Shown here in pieces: positions 15,879 to 24,719 of a stretch of 64,000 nucleotides of DNA. Both the position numbers and the translations under genes were made by a program. How positions within the stretch are numbered: position 1 is the stretch's first letter; every line of letters begins with the position of its first letter. Origin of the DNA: Thermogemmata fonticola (lineage in GTDB: Bacteria; Planctomycetota; Planctomycetia; Gemmatales; Gemmataceae); the NCBI RefSeq assembly GCF_013694095.1, contig NZ_JACEFB010000001.1:62001-126000 (forward strand), given 5' to 3'. The notes under the pieces are model-generated. The model did not search any database, was not told the origin of the DNA, and saw only the letters and a list, made by a program, of their open reading frames with translations.

Positions 15879-16505
15879 TCAGAGATAATCCCGTAGCCCC
15901 GCGCCCTCGAAGGCGCGGCGGACGTGTTCCATTCGCCGCAGCAGCGTCGTGCGCGGCAGGCCCAGGTCGCGGGCTACCTGGGAGACGGAGTCGTGCTTGA
16001 GCCGCTCGGCCACGTCCCGGAGGTCCGCCGGCAGGTCGGCCAGCACGTCGGCCACGTCGCCGGCGAGCTGCGCCCGCTCCTCGTCGCTGCGGGGGTCGCG
16101 GCCGAGCCGGGCGTCCTGCTCGCGCCGGCCGACCGTTTCGGCCAGCTCGACCGGGCCGTTGTCGCCGGTCTCGATCAGGACGTGCAGCGACGTGGCCCGC
16201 CGGTGGTCGCGCTTTTCCGCCCGCTTGTCGCGGAGGAGGCTGGCGGCGTACCGCTCGACCACGGTGGTGACGAAGACGTGCCAGTGGGCCTCGCCGGGGT
16301 CGAAGGCCGACAGCTGCTTGAGCAGCTTGAGGGCGAGTTCCTGCTCGATGTCGTCCCGGTCACTCCGGGTGAAGCCGGCCCGGCCCACGAGCTGCCGGGC
16401 CTTGCGGCGGATCAGGCGCGCCGCGAAGGCATCGAGCTGTTTCGGACTCGCCGAACTGTGAGGATGGGGTTGGGGAGTTGGAGATTGCCTCGTGTCTGGT
16501 TTCAT
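15879..16505 (-). CDS. RNA polymerase sigma-70/ECF-like factor
   Basis: The 208-residue product has a region 2-like part (SDRDDIEQELALKLLKQLSAF ... FVTTVVERYAASLLRDKRAEKR) and a C-terminal region 4-like helix-turn-helix (DVLADLPADLRDVAERL ... SQVARDLGLPRTTLLRRM). The start is taken at ATG 16505 (MKPDTRQSPTPQP); the upstream extension lacks a ribosome site. It sits between the cassette terminator and the replication operon, and probably directs host polymerase to element promoters. The repeated bipartite boxes are the obvious candidates. No anti-sigma gene is adjacent. Confidence 0.8.
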   Translation of the reverse strand: MKPDTRQSPTPQPHPHSSASPKQLDAFAARLIRRKARQLVGRAGFTRSDRDDIEQELALKLLKQLSAFDPGEAHWHVFVTTVVERYAASLLRDKRAEKRDHRRATSLHVLIETGDNGPVELAETVGRREQDARLGRDPRSDEERAQLAGDVADVLADLPADLRDVAERLKHDSVSQVARDLGLPRTTLLRRMEHVRRAFEGAGLRDYL

Positions 16506-16590
16506 GACCCTTTGCCCGAACGGGTGGTTGATCCCGCCGTGCCCGTTGCACAGCGACCACCCGCCGGCCGGGTTGCATGACCGGCGCGCG

Positions 16591-16629
16591 AAAAAACGGC
16601 GGCGCAACTGAAGTCGTTGCGCCGCCGTT
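16591..16629 (-). terminator. Strong intrinsic terminator of the two-gene cassette
   Basis: GTTGCGCCGCCGTT (16616-16629) and AACGGCGGCGCAAC (16595-16608) form a perfect 14-bp stem with a 7-base loop. On the minus strand the stem runs straight into TTTTTT. This is a textbook rho-independent terminator placed after the 324-aa gene and before the sigma gene. Confidence 0.9.
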
Positions 16630-16651
16630 CGATCAGGTCACGAATTCCCGA

Positions 16652-16684
16652 GTTGCAGTTGCACGAAACCGGTGCAACTGCAAC
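16652..16684 (-). other. Perfect 13-bp stem-loop right after the cassette stop codon
   Basis: GTTGCAGTTGCAC (16652-16664) pairs fully with GTGCAACTGCAAC (16672-16684) around 7 bases. It starts four bases after the stop codon and precedes the intrinsic terminator by about 22 bases. It lacks its own T-run, so it may be an mRNA 3' stabiliser, an operator, or part of a small RNA. Confidence 0.75.
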
Positions 16685-16687
16685 CCG

Positions 16688-17662
16688 CTACCCCGTCTTC
16701 TGCCCGCGCGGCCTCCCCTTCCAGCGCATGATCTGGTCCAGGTCCAGGGCCGTCTCCCAGTACAGGCGCAGCTCGCGCGCCGACTCGTCGGCCAGGCAGC
16801 GGCTGACGTCGGCCTTCGTCAGCCCGGTGCGCTTCGCCAGGTCCTTCTGGCTCGGCCGGGGGAGCAGCTCCGGGGTGCCCGTCCGTTCCTTGGTCGCGTA
16901 AGCGTAGTCCCTGGCCGCCAAGAGGTGTTCCGCCATCTCACGGACCAGCGCCTCGATCTTGCCGGCCCGCTCGGCCCGCTTGCGGGGCGGCCGCTTCGCC
17001 TTGACCCCGTCGGTCAGCCCCGAGTCGGTCAGCCGGCTTTCGACGTAGGCCATGTCGAAGGAAAGCGCGGCCGGCCCGAAGGTGACCACGGACTCCAGGG
17101 CGATGGCCAGGTTCGTGGTCGCGCTGCCCCAGCGCCGGACGCTCGCTTCCGTGGGCAAGAAGAGCAGGGCCTTGGGCCGGCGGGACATCTCGGCGGTGAG
17201 GGCGGGGCGGCTATCCTCGTAGACGTGCCGGGCGAAGTAGACCTCGCGCGGGCGCTGCCCCCAGGTCGCCTTGCCCACGCGCCAGAGGTGCCCGGTCACG
17301 GCCTCGGCGGGCGGCCCGCGGACGCCCGCGGCGTCGGACACGGCGGCGAGGAGTGCCGGTACGTCCACGGCCCACCGCTTCAGGCGGTCGAGCGGGACCT
17401 CGACGGCCCCGCACTCCGGGCAGGGGATGTAGGCGTGCCGCCGCCCCGTCCGGCTGCTGGTGACGAACTCGACGCGGCCGACGTAACCGCGCCCGCAGTC
17501 CCAGCACGGCGCGGACGTGGCCGGCGTCGTCTCGCGCAACAGCCCGAGGCCGACCAGCCGTTCCAGTGCGGGGCCGAGGTGCTTGTGGGCCTCCTCCGCG
17601 AAGAACACCGGCGGCTCGTCATCCAGCCGCTGCAACATCAGGGGCAACGGATCGGACACCAT
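16688..17662 (-). CDS. Unknown cassette protein B: zinc-knuckle N-terminus and C-terminal HTH
   Basis: The family is not one with a function I know. The 324-residue product has two Cys pairs early on (CWDCG and CPEC, about 30 residues apart), suggesting one zinc ribbon. A middle domain contains TGHLWRVGKATWG and EVYFARHVYED. A basic linker (KAKRPPRKRAERAGK) leads to a C-terminal helix-turn-helix, PSQKDLAKRTGLTKADVSRCL. No catalytic motif is evident. The start overlaps the upstream gene by 44 bases, so the two are made together. An internal ATG at 17638 is a possible alternative start. DNA binding is likely; the biological role is open. Confidence 0.8.
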   Translation of the reverse strand: MVSDPLPLMLQRLDDEPPVFFAEEAHKHLGPALERLVGLGLLRETTPATSAPCWDCGRGYVGRVEFVTSSRTGRRHAYIPCPECGAVEVPLDRLKRWAVDVPALLAAVSDAAGVRGPPAEAVTGHLWRVGKATWGQRPREVYFARHVYEDSRPALTAEMSRRPKALLFLPTEASVRRWGSATTNLAIALESVVTFGPAALSFDMAYVESRLTDSGLTDGVKAKRPPRKRAERAGKIEALVREMAEHLLAARDYAYATKERTGTPELLPRPSQKDLAKRTGLTKADVSRCLADESARELRLYWETALDLDQIMRWKGRPRGQKTG

Positions 17663-18818
17663 CGATGTTCCACCGTTTGAGGTACTTCTGGGCCAGCTCG
17701 ATCCGCTCGGGCCGCTGGTTCCGCAGGCTGCAGCTGCTCGGGTACGCCACGTCGAACGTCAGTGTGCCCGGCTTGCGGCCGTCGAGCGGCAGGAACTCGA
17801 AGCAGAAGGTGACCATCGTGACGTTGACCGACGACAGCGGCACGCGCTCCTTGTTGAGGACCTCGTCCAGCATGTCGTAGACGTCGTCCGGGCCGGCGTC
17901 GGGGTCGGCCTCCAGGACCATGCGCCGGTGGCTGTTCTTGAACGACAGCCGCAGCCGGCGGACGCGCGCCCGCACGCAGTCCTCGGGGTCCGTGGCCAGG
18001 GAGAAGGTCCGGTGCTTGAGCCCGTTCAGGTCGTAGGCCGCGTCGGGGTTCCAGTCCTCCAGCTCGACGCCCAGGACGATCTGGGCGAACAGCTCTTCCA
18101 GCCGCGGCTTGATCTTGGGCGGCACCTTGGCGAACAGCTCCAGCGTGCCCTCGGCGCGGTTGTAGGCGAAGACGATGGCGAACGTCTGGCGGAAGGTCCG
18201 CGGCGCGAGCTTGCCGTCCTGGTCGTGGGCGGTGACGTTCTGGACGAAGTCGTCGGGGTGGGCGAAGAAGTAGTCCGTCCCGCGGCGGGTGAGGGTTTCC
18301 ACCGTGCAGACCTTGCCCCGCCCCTGCTCACACAGCAGCAGGTCGGACAGGCCCTTTTCGAGCTGCTTGAGGGTCGCCGGCGACTTGTCCGGCTCGACCT
18401 GTGGCAGGTCCTTGCGCTTGCGCCACCAGGCCAGGTGCTCGACCTGGTGGATCAGGATCGCCCGGTTGACGATCTCAGTGCGGTTCAACCACGCCCACAT
18501 CGCCTTGTGGTAGGGGCCGCCATCTTGCGGCATGGCGGCCGGCAGGTCGGGGTCGCCGGCCAAGACGCCGGCCTCGATGATGGCGCCGATCCCCGTCTCG
18601 CAGGCCAGATCGAAGACGTTGTGCAGCGCCCCCTCGACGTTGTCGAACTGAGCCGGCGTCAGCGCGTTCAGCGCCTGCACGATCGGCTCGATCTCGCGCT
18701 CGCCCAGCCCCTCCCACGCGATGCCGAGGTCGCCGTGCCCGAGCCGCTGGAAGAATTCCTTCAGCAGGCAGTTGGGAACCATCCTCAACACAGTCGGAAT
18801 CGAAAACGCACGCGACAT
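17619..18818 (-). CDS. Unknown cassette protein A (399 aa)
   Basis: The start is placed at ATG 18818 (MSRAFSIPTVLRMVP); the open frame upstream is the untranslated leader. The product is a soluble alpha/beta protein with a helical N-terminal half (LLKEFFQRLGHGDLGI ... EREIEPIVQALNAL). A conserved-looking centre (GRGKVCTVETLTRRGTDYFFAHPDDF) and a C-terminal beta-rich part with VRRLRLSFKNSHRRMVLEAD follow. No nuclease, NTPase, TIR or membrane motif is visible. I recall similar uncharacterised proteins on other bacterial mobile elements but no function. It has its own sigma70-like promoter and overlaps protein B, so the pair forms one transcription unit. Confidence 0.8.
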   Translation of the reverse strand: MSRAFSIPTVLRMVPNCLLKEFFQRLGHGDLGIAWEGLGEREIEPIVQALNALTPAQFDNVEGALHNVFDLACETGIGAIIEAGVLAGDPDLPAAMPQDGGPYHKAMWAWLNRTEIVNRAILIHQVEHLAWWRKRKDLPQVEPDKSPATLKQLEKGLSDLLLCEQGRGKVCTVETLTRRGTDYFFAHPDDFVQNVTAHDQDGKLAPRTFRQTFAIVFAYNRAEGTLELFAKVPPKIKPRLEELFAQIVLGVELEDWNPDAAYDLNGLKHRTFSLATDPEDCVRARVRRLRLSFKNSHRRMVLEADPDAGPDDVYDMLDEVLNKERVPLSSVNVTMVTFCFEFLPLDGRKPGTLTFDVAYPSSCSLRNQRPERIELAQKYLKRWNIDGVRSVAPDVAAAG

Positions 18819-18932
18819 GCCGCTTCGCCCCCTTTCCGTCACCGCCGGACGACACATCGGTGCCGCCGTCGGCCGGGTTCGTGGCGAAGCACCTTCGTTC
18901 GGACGAGACTTTCCGTTCCTATGAACGGCGGT

Positions 18933-18962
18933 ATAGTAACATGTTGGGCGGTGCCGAGACAA
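18933..18962 (-). promoter_or_regulatory. Sigma70-like promoter of the two-gene cassette
   Basis: On the minus strand TTGTCT (18962-18957), 18 bases, then TACTAT (18938-18933). This is a good housekeeping-type promoter about 115 bases before the start of protein A. It contrasts with the GC-rich boxes before the other element operons, so the cassette can be expressed by host polymerase on its own. Confidence 0.6.
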
Positions 18963-19012
18963 CTTCAGAGTCGGCTTACAAGAGGATCGGAACCTCAGCA
19001 AGGTCAGATTTA

Positions 19013-19446
19013 CTAGTGGGTTGCGGCCTGTACGGGCTGTGCGGCCTGCGCCATTAATTCTTGCCACATCCGCCGCTGTTTTCCCCAATCCAGCGCAGCT
19101 GCAATCGGTTGCAGCTGGCGCAGGTGAATCGGGTCACGGCCCCGGACGGTCCGGGGCAGGAACAAGATCGCCTCTTGGATGTCGGGGGCCAGGTAGACCA
19201 GGTTCATGATCTGGCTCACCCGCGCCCGGGTGACGTGCCCGAGGCGGGCCAGCTCGGTGTAGTGGGCGATCTCCCCGGCGCGGAGGAGGCTGTCGAACCG
19301 GATGGCCAGCGCCATCAGCCGGGCGATCCGCGGCACCCGGCCCGGCGTGGCCGGGCGCGGCGGCTCCCCGCCCGGCCGCAGCTCCTTGCGGCTGCCTCGG
19401 CCACGCCGGTAGAAGTGGACGTCACACTCGACGGTCAGCGTCTCGG

Positions 19447-19450
<4 letters not shown>
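19013..19450 (-). CDS. Small HTH protein coupled to the serine recombinase
   Basis: The 145-residue product contains a ParB-like helix-turn-helix (YTELARLGHVTRARVSQIMNL) and the stretch PDIQEAILFLPRTVRGRDPI, ending in a basic, Trp-containing tail. Proteins of this type regularly follow large serine recombinases with DUF2924. ATG 19450 overlaps the recombinase stop as ATGA. It could regulate or steer recombination, for example as a directionality factor; that is inferred from coupling. A perfect 9-bp palindrome (CAGCTGCAA/TTGCAGCTG, 19096-19117) lies inside its 3' end. Confidence 0.8.
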
Positions 19451-21017
<1,567 letters not shown>

Positions 21018-21021
<4 letters not shown>

Positions 21022-21512
21022 CGGTCGTCTCCTTTCCCGCCCAGGCGGAAGAAGAAGTAGCCGTTGCAGTGCGACCCGGTGATCGCCTTGGCGACGGCGC
21101 TCAGGGAGCGATAGACCTGGCCTTCGTACTCGAAGCCGTTGGGCAGGACCTTTACCTGCACCGTCTCGCCCCGGTACTCGCGGGTAATCAGCGTGCCCGG
21201 CGGCGGCAGGCGGTCGTCGGGCTTGAAGGGCAGGACCTTGGTCGCCGCCGGCTCGGCCGCAGCGACCGGGAGTGCCTTGGGCGGGTTCATCCGCAGGTCA
21301 GCGTCATTGGCCAGCTCGGCGGCGCGCTGGCGGGCGCGTTCGGACAGGTCGCCCTCGGCCAGCGCCTGCAGCCGCCAGGCGATCCGGCGGACCAGCCACG
21401 TCTGGTTGTGGGCCGGCGTCTCCTCGCCGAAGACTTCGGCGTACTTGTCCCGCAGCTCCTTGACGGTCATCCGTCCGAGGGCGGCGAGTTCTTTCATCAC
21501 GTTCAGGCTCAT
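21018..21512 (-). CDS. DUF2924 family protein
   Basis: The 164-residue product has the DUF2924 landmarks: MTVKELRDKYAEVFGEE, NQTWLVRRIAWRLQAL, RLPPPGTLITREYRG and YEGQVYRSLSAVAKAITGSHCNGYFFF. DUF2924 genes typically precede serine recombinases on integrative elements; their function is unknown. GGAGG lies before ATG 21512, and the stop overlaps the recombinase start, so it is part of the integration module. Confidence 0.9.
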
Positions 21513-21545
21513 CGATGTCCTCCGTCTCGGGGTTCTCGGCGGGCG

Positions 21546-21758
21546 TCAACCGTTCTGGACACTGAGCACGGTTTCGCCGTGAACCTCAAGGCAATCTCGC
21601 TCGGTTTTCGCCGGATTTTCCGGGCCGGGATGCTCGGCCAGGCCGGCGACCCGCGCGGGGTGGGCGCGGAGGCGCAGCACGCCCGCGGCGAGGAGGCGGG
21701 CGACCTCGCGGAGGCGTTCTTGGGGGGTGAGGGACAAGGGATCGTCGCACAGTCGCAT
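21546..21758 (-). CDS. Small hypothetical protein, first gene of the recombinase module
   Basis: ATG 21758 has GGAGG just upstream (complement of 21762-21768). The 70-residue product (DDPLSLTPQERLREVARLLAAGVLRLR) is mostly one amphipathic helical region with a polar tail. I recall similar short proteins preceding DUF2924 in planctomycete elements. Function unknown; it may be a small regulator. Confidence 0.65.
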   Translation of the reverse strand: MRLCDDPLSLTPQERLREVARLLAAGVLRLRAHPARVAGLAEHPGPENPAKTERDCLEVHGETVLSVQNG

Positions 21759-21836
21759 GGGGACCTCCGAGGGAAGCACCCGCAGCGACCTTCGCCGGCG
21801 AACGGCCTGCTGTCTGGCGGGGACCGGGAAAGCGAA

Positions 21837-21879
21837 GCCTCTACCTGATACCTACCCGGCGCGGGTTCGGACTGACGCA
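21837..21879 (-). promoter_or_regulatory. Bipartite box upstream of the recombinase module (candidate promoter)
   Basis: On the minus strand TGCGTCA (21879-21873), 15 bases, then GGGTAGGTATCAGGTAGAGGC. It matches the box before the replication operon in both halves and in spacing. It lies about 80 bases upstream of ATG 21758. The rest of the gap to 22118 shows only short dyads (ACGGAA/TTCCGT at 21902-21920) and no gene. Confidence 0.55.
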
Positions 21880-22118
21880 ACAGGCCACGGAAGAAGCGGG
21901 ATACGGAACAGAGCATTCCGTAACCGCGAGCGGGACAGAGTTGGTAACTCGGCGGGGGTCGTCAACCAGAGAGTCTGAGAGTTTGGCCGCGAGATTTCGG
22001 CGGCCCGAGCGTAACCCGCCGGGTCGCACTCGGACCCCGGCTGATCTCGCCCGAACCGAAGAGCGCGGGCGGCGGGAACAGGACCGCGGAAACCCCGGAG
22101 AAAAGGCCGGAAACGCGA

Positions 22119-22145
22119 AACGCCGAGAGCATCGGCTCTCGGCGT
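22119..22145 (-). terminator. Terminator of tRNA-Asn
   Basis: CGCCGAGAGC and GCTCTCGGCG (22121-22130/22135-22144) form a perfect 10-bp stem with the loop ATCG. On the minus strand it is followed by TTTCGCGTTT. It lies 48 bases after the tRNA 3' end and so marks host sequence. Confidence 0.75.
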
Positions 22146-22192
22146 CTGGCGTCAACCCGTCTGGCGGTTCGGCTCGTAGAAAAAGTGGAAAG

Positions 22193-22264
22193 CTCCGCGG
22201 GAAGGACTCGAACCTTCAACCCGCCGGTTAACAGCCGGCTGCTCTACCATTGAGCTACCGCGGA
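22193..22264 (-). tRNA. tRNA-Asn (anticodon GTT)
   Basis: The minus strand reads TCCGCGGTAGCTCAATGG and folds as a cloverleaf with acceptor stem TCCGCGG/CCGCGGA, anticodon loop CTGTTAA and T-loop GGTTCGAGTCC. The 3' CCA is not encoded. It lies beside the recombinase end of the element, but no copy of its 3' end was found at the left edge. Confidence 0.95.
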
Positions 22265-22572
22265 ATCGGAAATACTCATGTTATCCTACTGACTTGCTAG
22301 CGTGAGCGACTCAACTCGTTGGTAAGGCCGATTCTCAACACAACCCGTATGCGGCTTTATATCTCCTGTTCACAGGTTCAACCGTGGCAATGACGATCCT
22401 CACCGAGTTGTTTTTATCCTACGACCTTTCTGACTCACCGACAAGGGTATCCTGCGAATGACTGGCTTTCTTCACAACTTCCGGCATCCTGTTTTTCTAT
22501 CCAATCAATATGGATAAATTAGAGAACCCTGTGCCAAGGGTACGGGAAGCGATGACCACACTGGTGCTGTCA
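22265..22572. other. Intergenic region without recognised features
   Basis: This gap between tRNA-Asn and the RHH/zinc protein has lower GC than the element. It shows no open frame with a ribosome site, no strong hairpin and no repeat. It probably carries the tRNA promoter near 22270-22320. Confidence 0.5.
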
Positions 22573-23010
22573 TTAGCTCCGCGCGTGCATTTTGCGGAAA
22601 TGCTCCGCGATTTTTTCCATCATGACGTGCCAACCACAATCATCGCAGGGGGGAACACTGGGGTAGCACTTGCTGCAATAGAGCGGCCCGCCGTGGAGAA
22701 ATTGACGAATACGATCCCGATCCGCCGCGGGTACCGCTTCCAAATGCAAAGGGAATGTCACGGTGGTTTTGCATTTCTCACACGGTCGGGATAAATTCGA
22801 CTCGATCACTCCCTGGAAGTGATCGTGAATCCCCTTTTCCACTACGCCTGTCCCGCTGCAAAGGGGACAGGTCATGTTGAATTGGGCCAAGATCGCCCGG
22901 CGGATGAACTCGCTTTTATTCGGCAAAGCATCCAGGAAGCGGGCCAACTCATCTTCCACCTTGAATGCCACGATTTGCTTCTTCTGCGTTTTCGTTGGTT
23001 TGCGCGGCAT
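22573..23010 (-). CDS. Ribbon-helix-helix and zinc-binding protein
   Basis: The 145-residue product begins with a basic tail and a CopG/RHH-like segment (IVAFKVEDELARFLDALPNKSEFIRRAIL). Several Cys pairs follow: CPLCSGTGVVEKG, CEKCK, CSKCY and CDDCGW. It is probably a small DNA-binding regulator with two zinc sites. It is likely a host gene; the target is unknown. Confidence 0.75.
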   Translation of the reverse strand: MPRKPTKTQKKQIVAFKVEDELARFLDALPNKSEFIRRAILAQFNMTCPLCSGTGVVEKGIHDHFQGVIESNLSRPCEKCKTTVTFPLHLEAVPAADRDRIRQFLHGGPLYCSKCYPSVPPCDDCGWHVMMEKIAEHFRKMHARS

Positions 23011-23174
23011 AGTCTCTTCCGTTTGCGTGATAAACTCTATTTGACGGAATCTTATCCCCCTTTTCCCCCAGAAGCAAGAAGAGCCGCCGAACCGTGGCTG
23101 TAGTTGGCGGCTGGTAAGTTGTTCTCAGAGATTGTAGTGGGAAGCAGGAGGGACCTCGGTCCAAGCAACACCTG

Positions 23175-24527
23175 CTAAACAGCCAGCTCTTTGGCCGTTC
23201 CTTGAACCGCCGCGGGGCGCCGATTGCCCCAAAGCGTCAGTCGAGTCATTAGATTTCCCATGGATGCTGGTGGTTCGGCCAAGGTCAGGTTCGGCCGGCA
23301 CACCAGGAGAATCAGCAGCGGCAGGTACCACAGGACATAGATTCCGCCGCAATCAGCGTACCAGAATTGCACGCCGAGAACGATAGCGGCATTGAACGCG
23401 ATCAGGTGAGCCAAATTTCGGGGACGTGGCCAGAATGCACTTGCGATCACGAAAGCGATGAAGAGAACAAATACCGGTAAACGGTAAGCCCAATGGACGG
23501 CAGTCCAGATTCCTTCGCGGGCTGGCAGATGCCAGAGTTGCCATTCCCACAGATGCATGGCGGCGATAAGTCGCGTGACATACAGGCCATCCAACCAGTA
23601 GATTGAAGCCGTCAGAGTGATTGTGAACAGCAAGGCACCGCCTGCGGCGATGAGGAAGCGGCCCGCTCCTCGTCCCGCATAAAACCCCCACCAGGCGGGA
23701 AGCAGGAACAGCGGGAACAGCGAAGTCCCCGACGCCACTCCCACGAGAAACCCTGCCCACACGGGCCGCCGATACCAGGCCAACGCCCAGACCACAAATG
23801 CGCTCGGCCAAACATGGTGAAGTTGATCGATATGATAGGCTGTGTAGGGCAGCAACAGGTAGAGAGTGGCCATGGCCACCCCCGTCAGTGTTTCCTGGTA
23901 GTGTCGCCAACCCACGTAGAAGAGACCGACAAGGATAGCTGCATGGCAACATAAGGCCAACAGACGTTCGCAGAGGTAGTGAACCTCCCGCGTGCTTGTG
24001 ACTTCAGCCGTCGTTCGAGCGACCACAGCCGTGGCCTGTTCGTGGACTTGTTGCAGCGGCGGAGGATGACGTCCAAGTTCCGCTTGCTCATTGGCAGTAC
24101 GGCGCAACGCCACAGCACTTAGGCCAACCGCTAAACCCAAACCAAGGCAAACAAGACCTGCCGCTGTCAGATTGACATGCATCAGAGGACGGCGTTCGAG
24201 CACCAAATCGGCCAGCACTCGGATCAACCAATAAGCGCTCCCTCCAAGTAGCCAAAGATACGCAACGAACATCGCCGATGAACTGTCCGTGGTATTTCCG
24301 AGCGCTTTTGCCTCCTGTAACAGCAGCAATCCAGGCGTCAATAGGAACAGTGCCAGAATGTCCCAGTTCCGCAATGTCCACGGCCGCTGAAAACGGAAGA
24401 ATATCGCGAATGCCAAAAACAGGGAGAAATAAAACCACGTCGGGGCGTTCGGAAGTTGAAAATCCAGAAAAATGGACTGCGTCACGGGGAATCCCCACTC
24501 TCTGGTGTCGCCTCCTGGCCGCTCCAC
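23175..24527 (-). CDS. Multi-pass inner-membrane protein, GT87/DUF2029-like
   Basis: The 450-residue product has about ten hydrophobic helices and few polar loops, for example WFYFSLFLAFAIFFRF, WDILALFLLTPGLLLL, AILVGLFYVGWRHY and FVLFIAFVIASAFW. The pattern of long membrane segments with a DQLHHVWPSAFVVWALAW loop resembles polyprenol-phosphate mannosyltransferases (DUF2029/GT87), but no firm motif confirms it. It starts with GTG at 24527 or, alternatively, GTG at 24485 (VTQSIFLDF). It stands alone, with no operon partner. Confidence 0.7.
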   Translation of the reverse strand: MERPGGDTREWGFPVTQSIFLDFQLPNAPTWFYFSLFLAFAIFFRFQRPWTLRNWDILALFLLTPGLLLLQEAKALGNTTDSSSAMFVAYLWLLGGSAYWLIRVLADLVLERRPLMHVNLTAAGLVCLGLGLAVGLSAVALRRTANEQAELGRHPPPLQQVHEQATAVVARTTAEVTSTREVHYLCERLLALCCHAAILVGLFYVGWRHYQETLTGVAMATLYLLLPYTAYHIDQLHHVWPSAFVVWALAWYRRPVWAGFLVGVASGTSLFPLFLLPAWWGFYAGRGAGRFLIAAGGALLFTITLTASIYWLDGLYVTRLIAAMHLWEWQLWHLPAREGIWTAVHWAYRLPVFVLFIAFVIASAFWPRPRNLAHLIAFNAAIVLGVQFWYADCGGIYVLWYLPLLILLVCRPNLTLAEPPASMGNLMTRLTLWGNRRPAAVQGTAKELAV

Positions 24528-24719
24528 CTCATCCCCGCTGATCTTCTTGTCTTATAAGTAACCGAGGGTAAAGTCAAGTCGGTTCCTCACATTCTGGAAA
24601 TCAGGAATATTACGCACCTCGGTGAATTTTTCGCATCTTCAGAAAGGCGATCCCCCGATTAGCTCACAACAGTGTATGTGTCCCAGGCAATAAGGGACGG
24701 GACGATCATTCCGAACCTT

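Noticed and set aside
22193-22264. tRNA-Asn 3' end as the attachment core of the element
   Set aside because: No copy of the tRNA 3' sequence was found at the left edge near 2866, and the tRNA terminator remains downstream of it.
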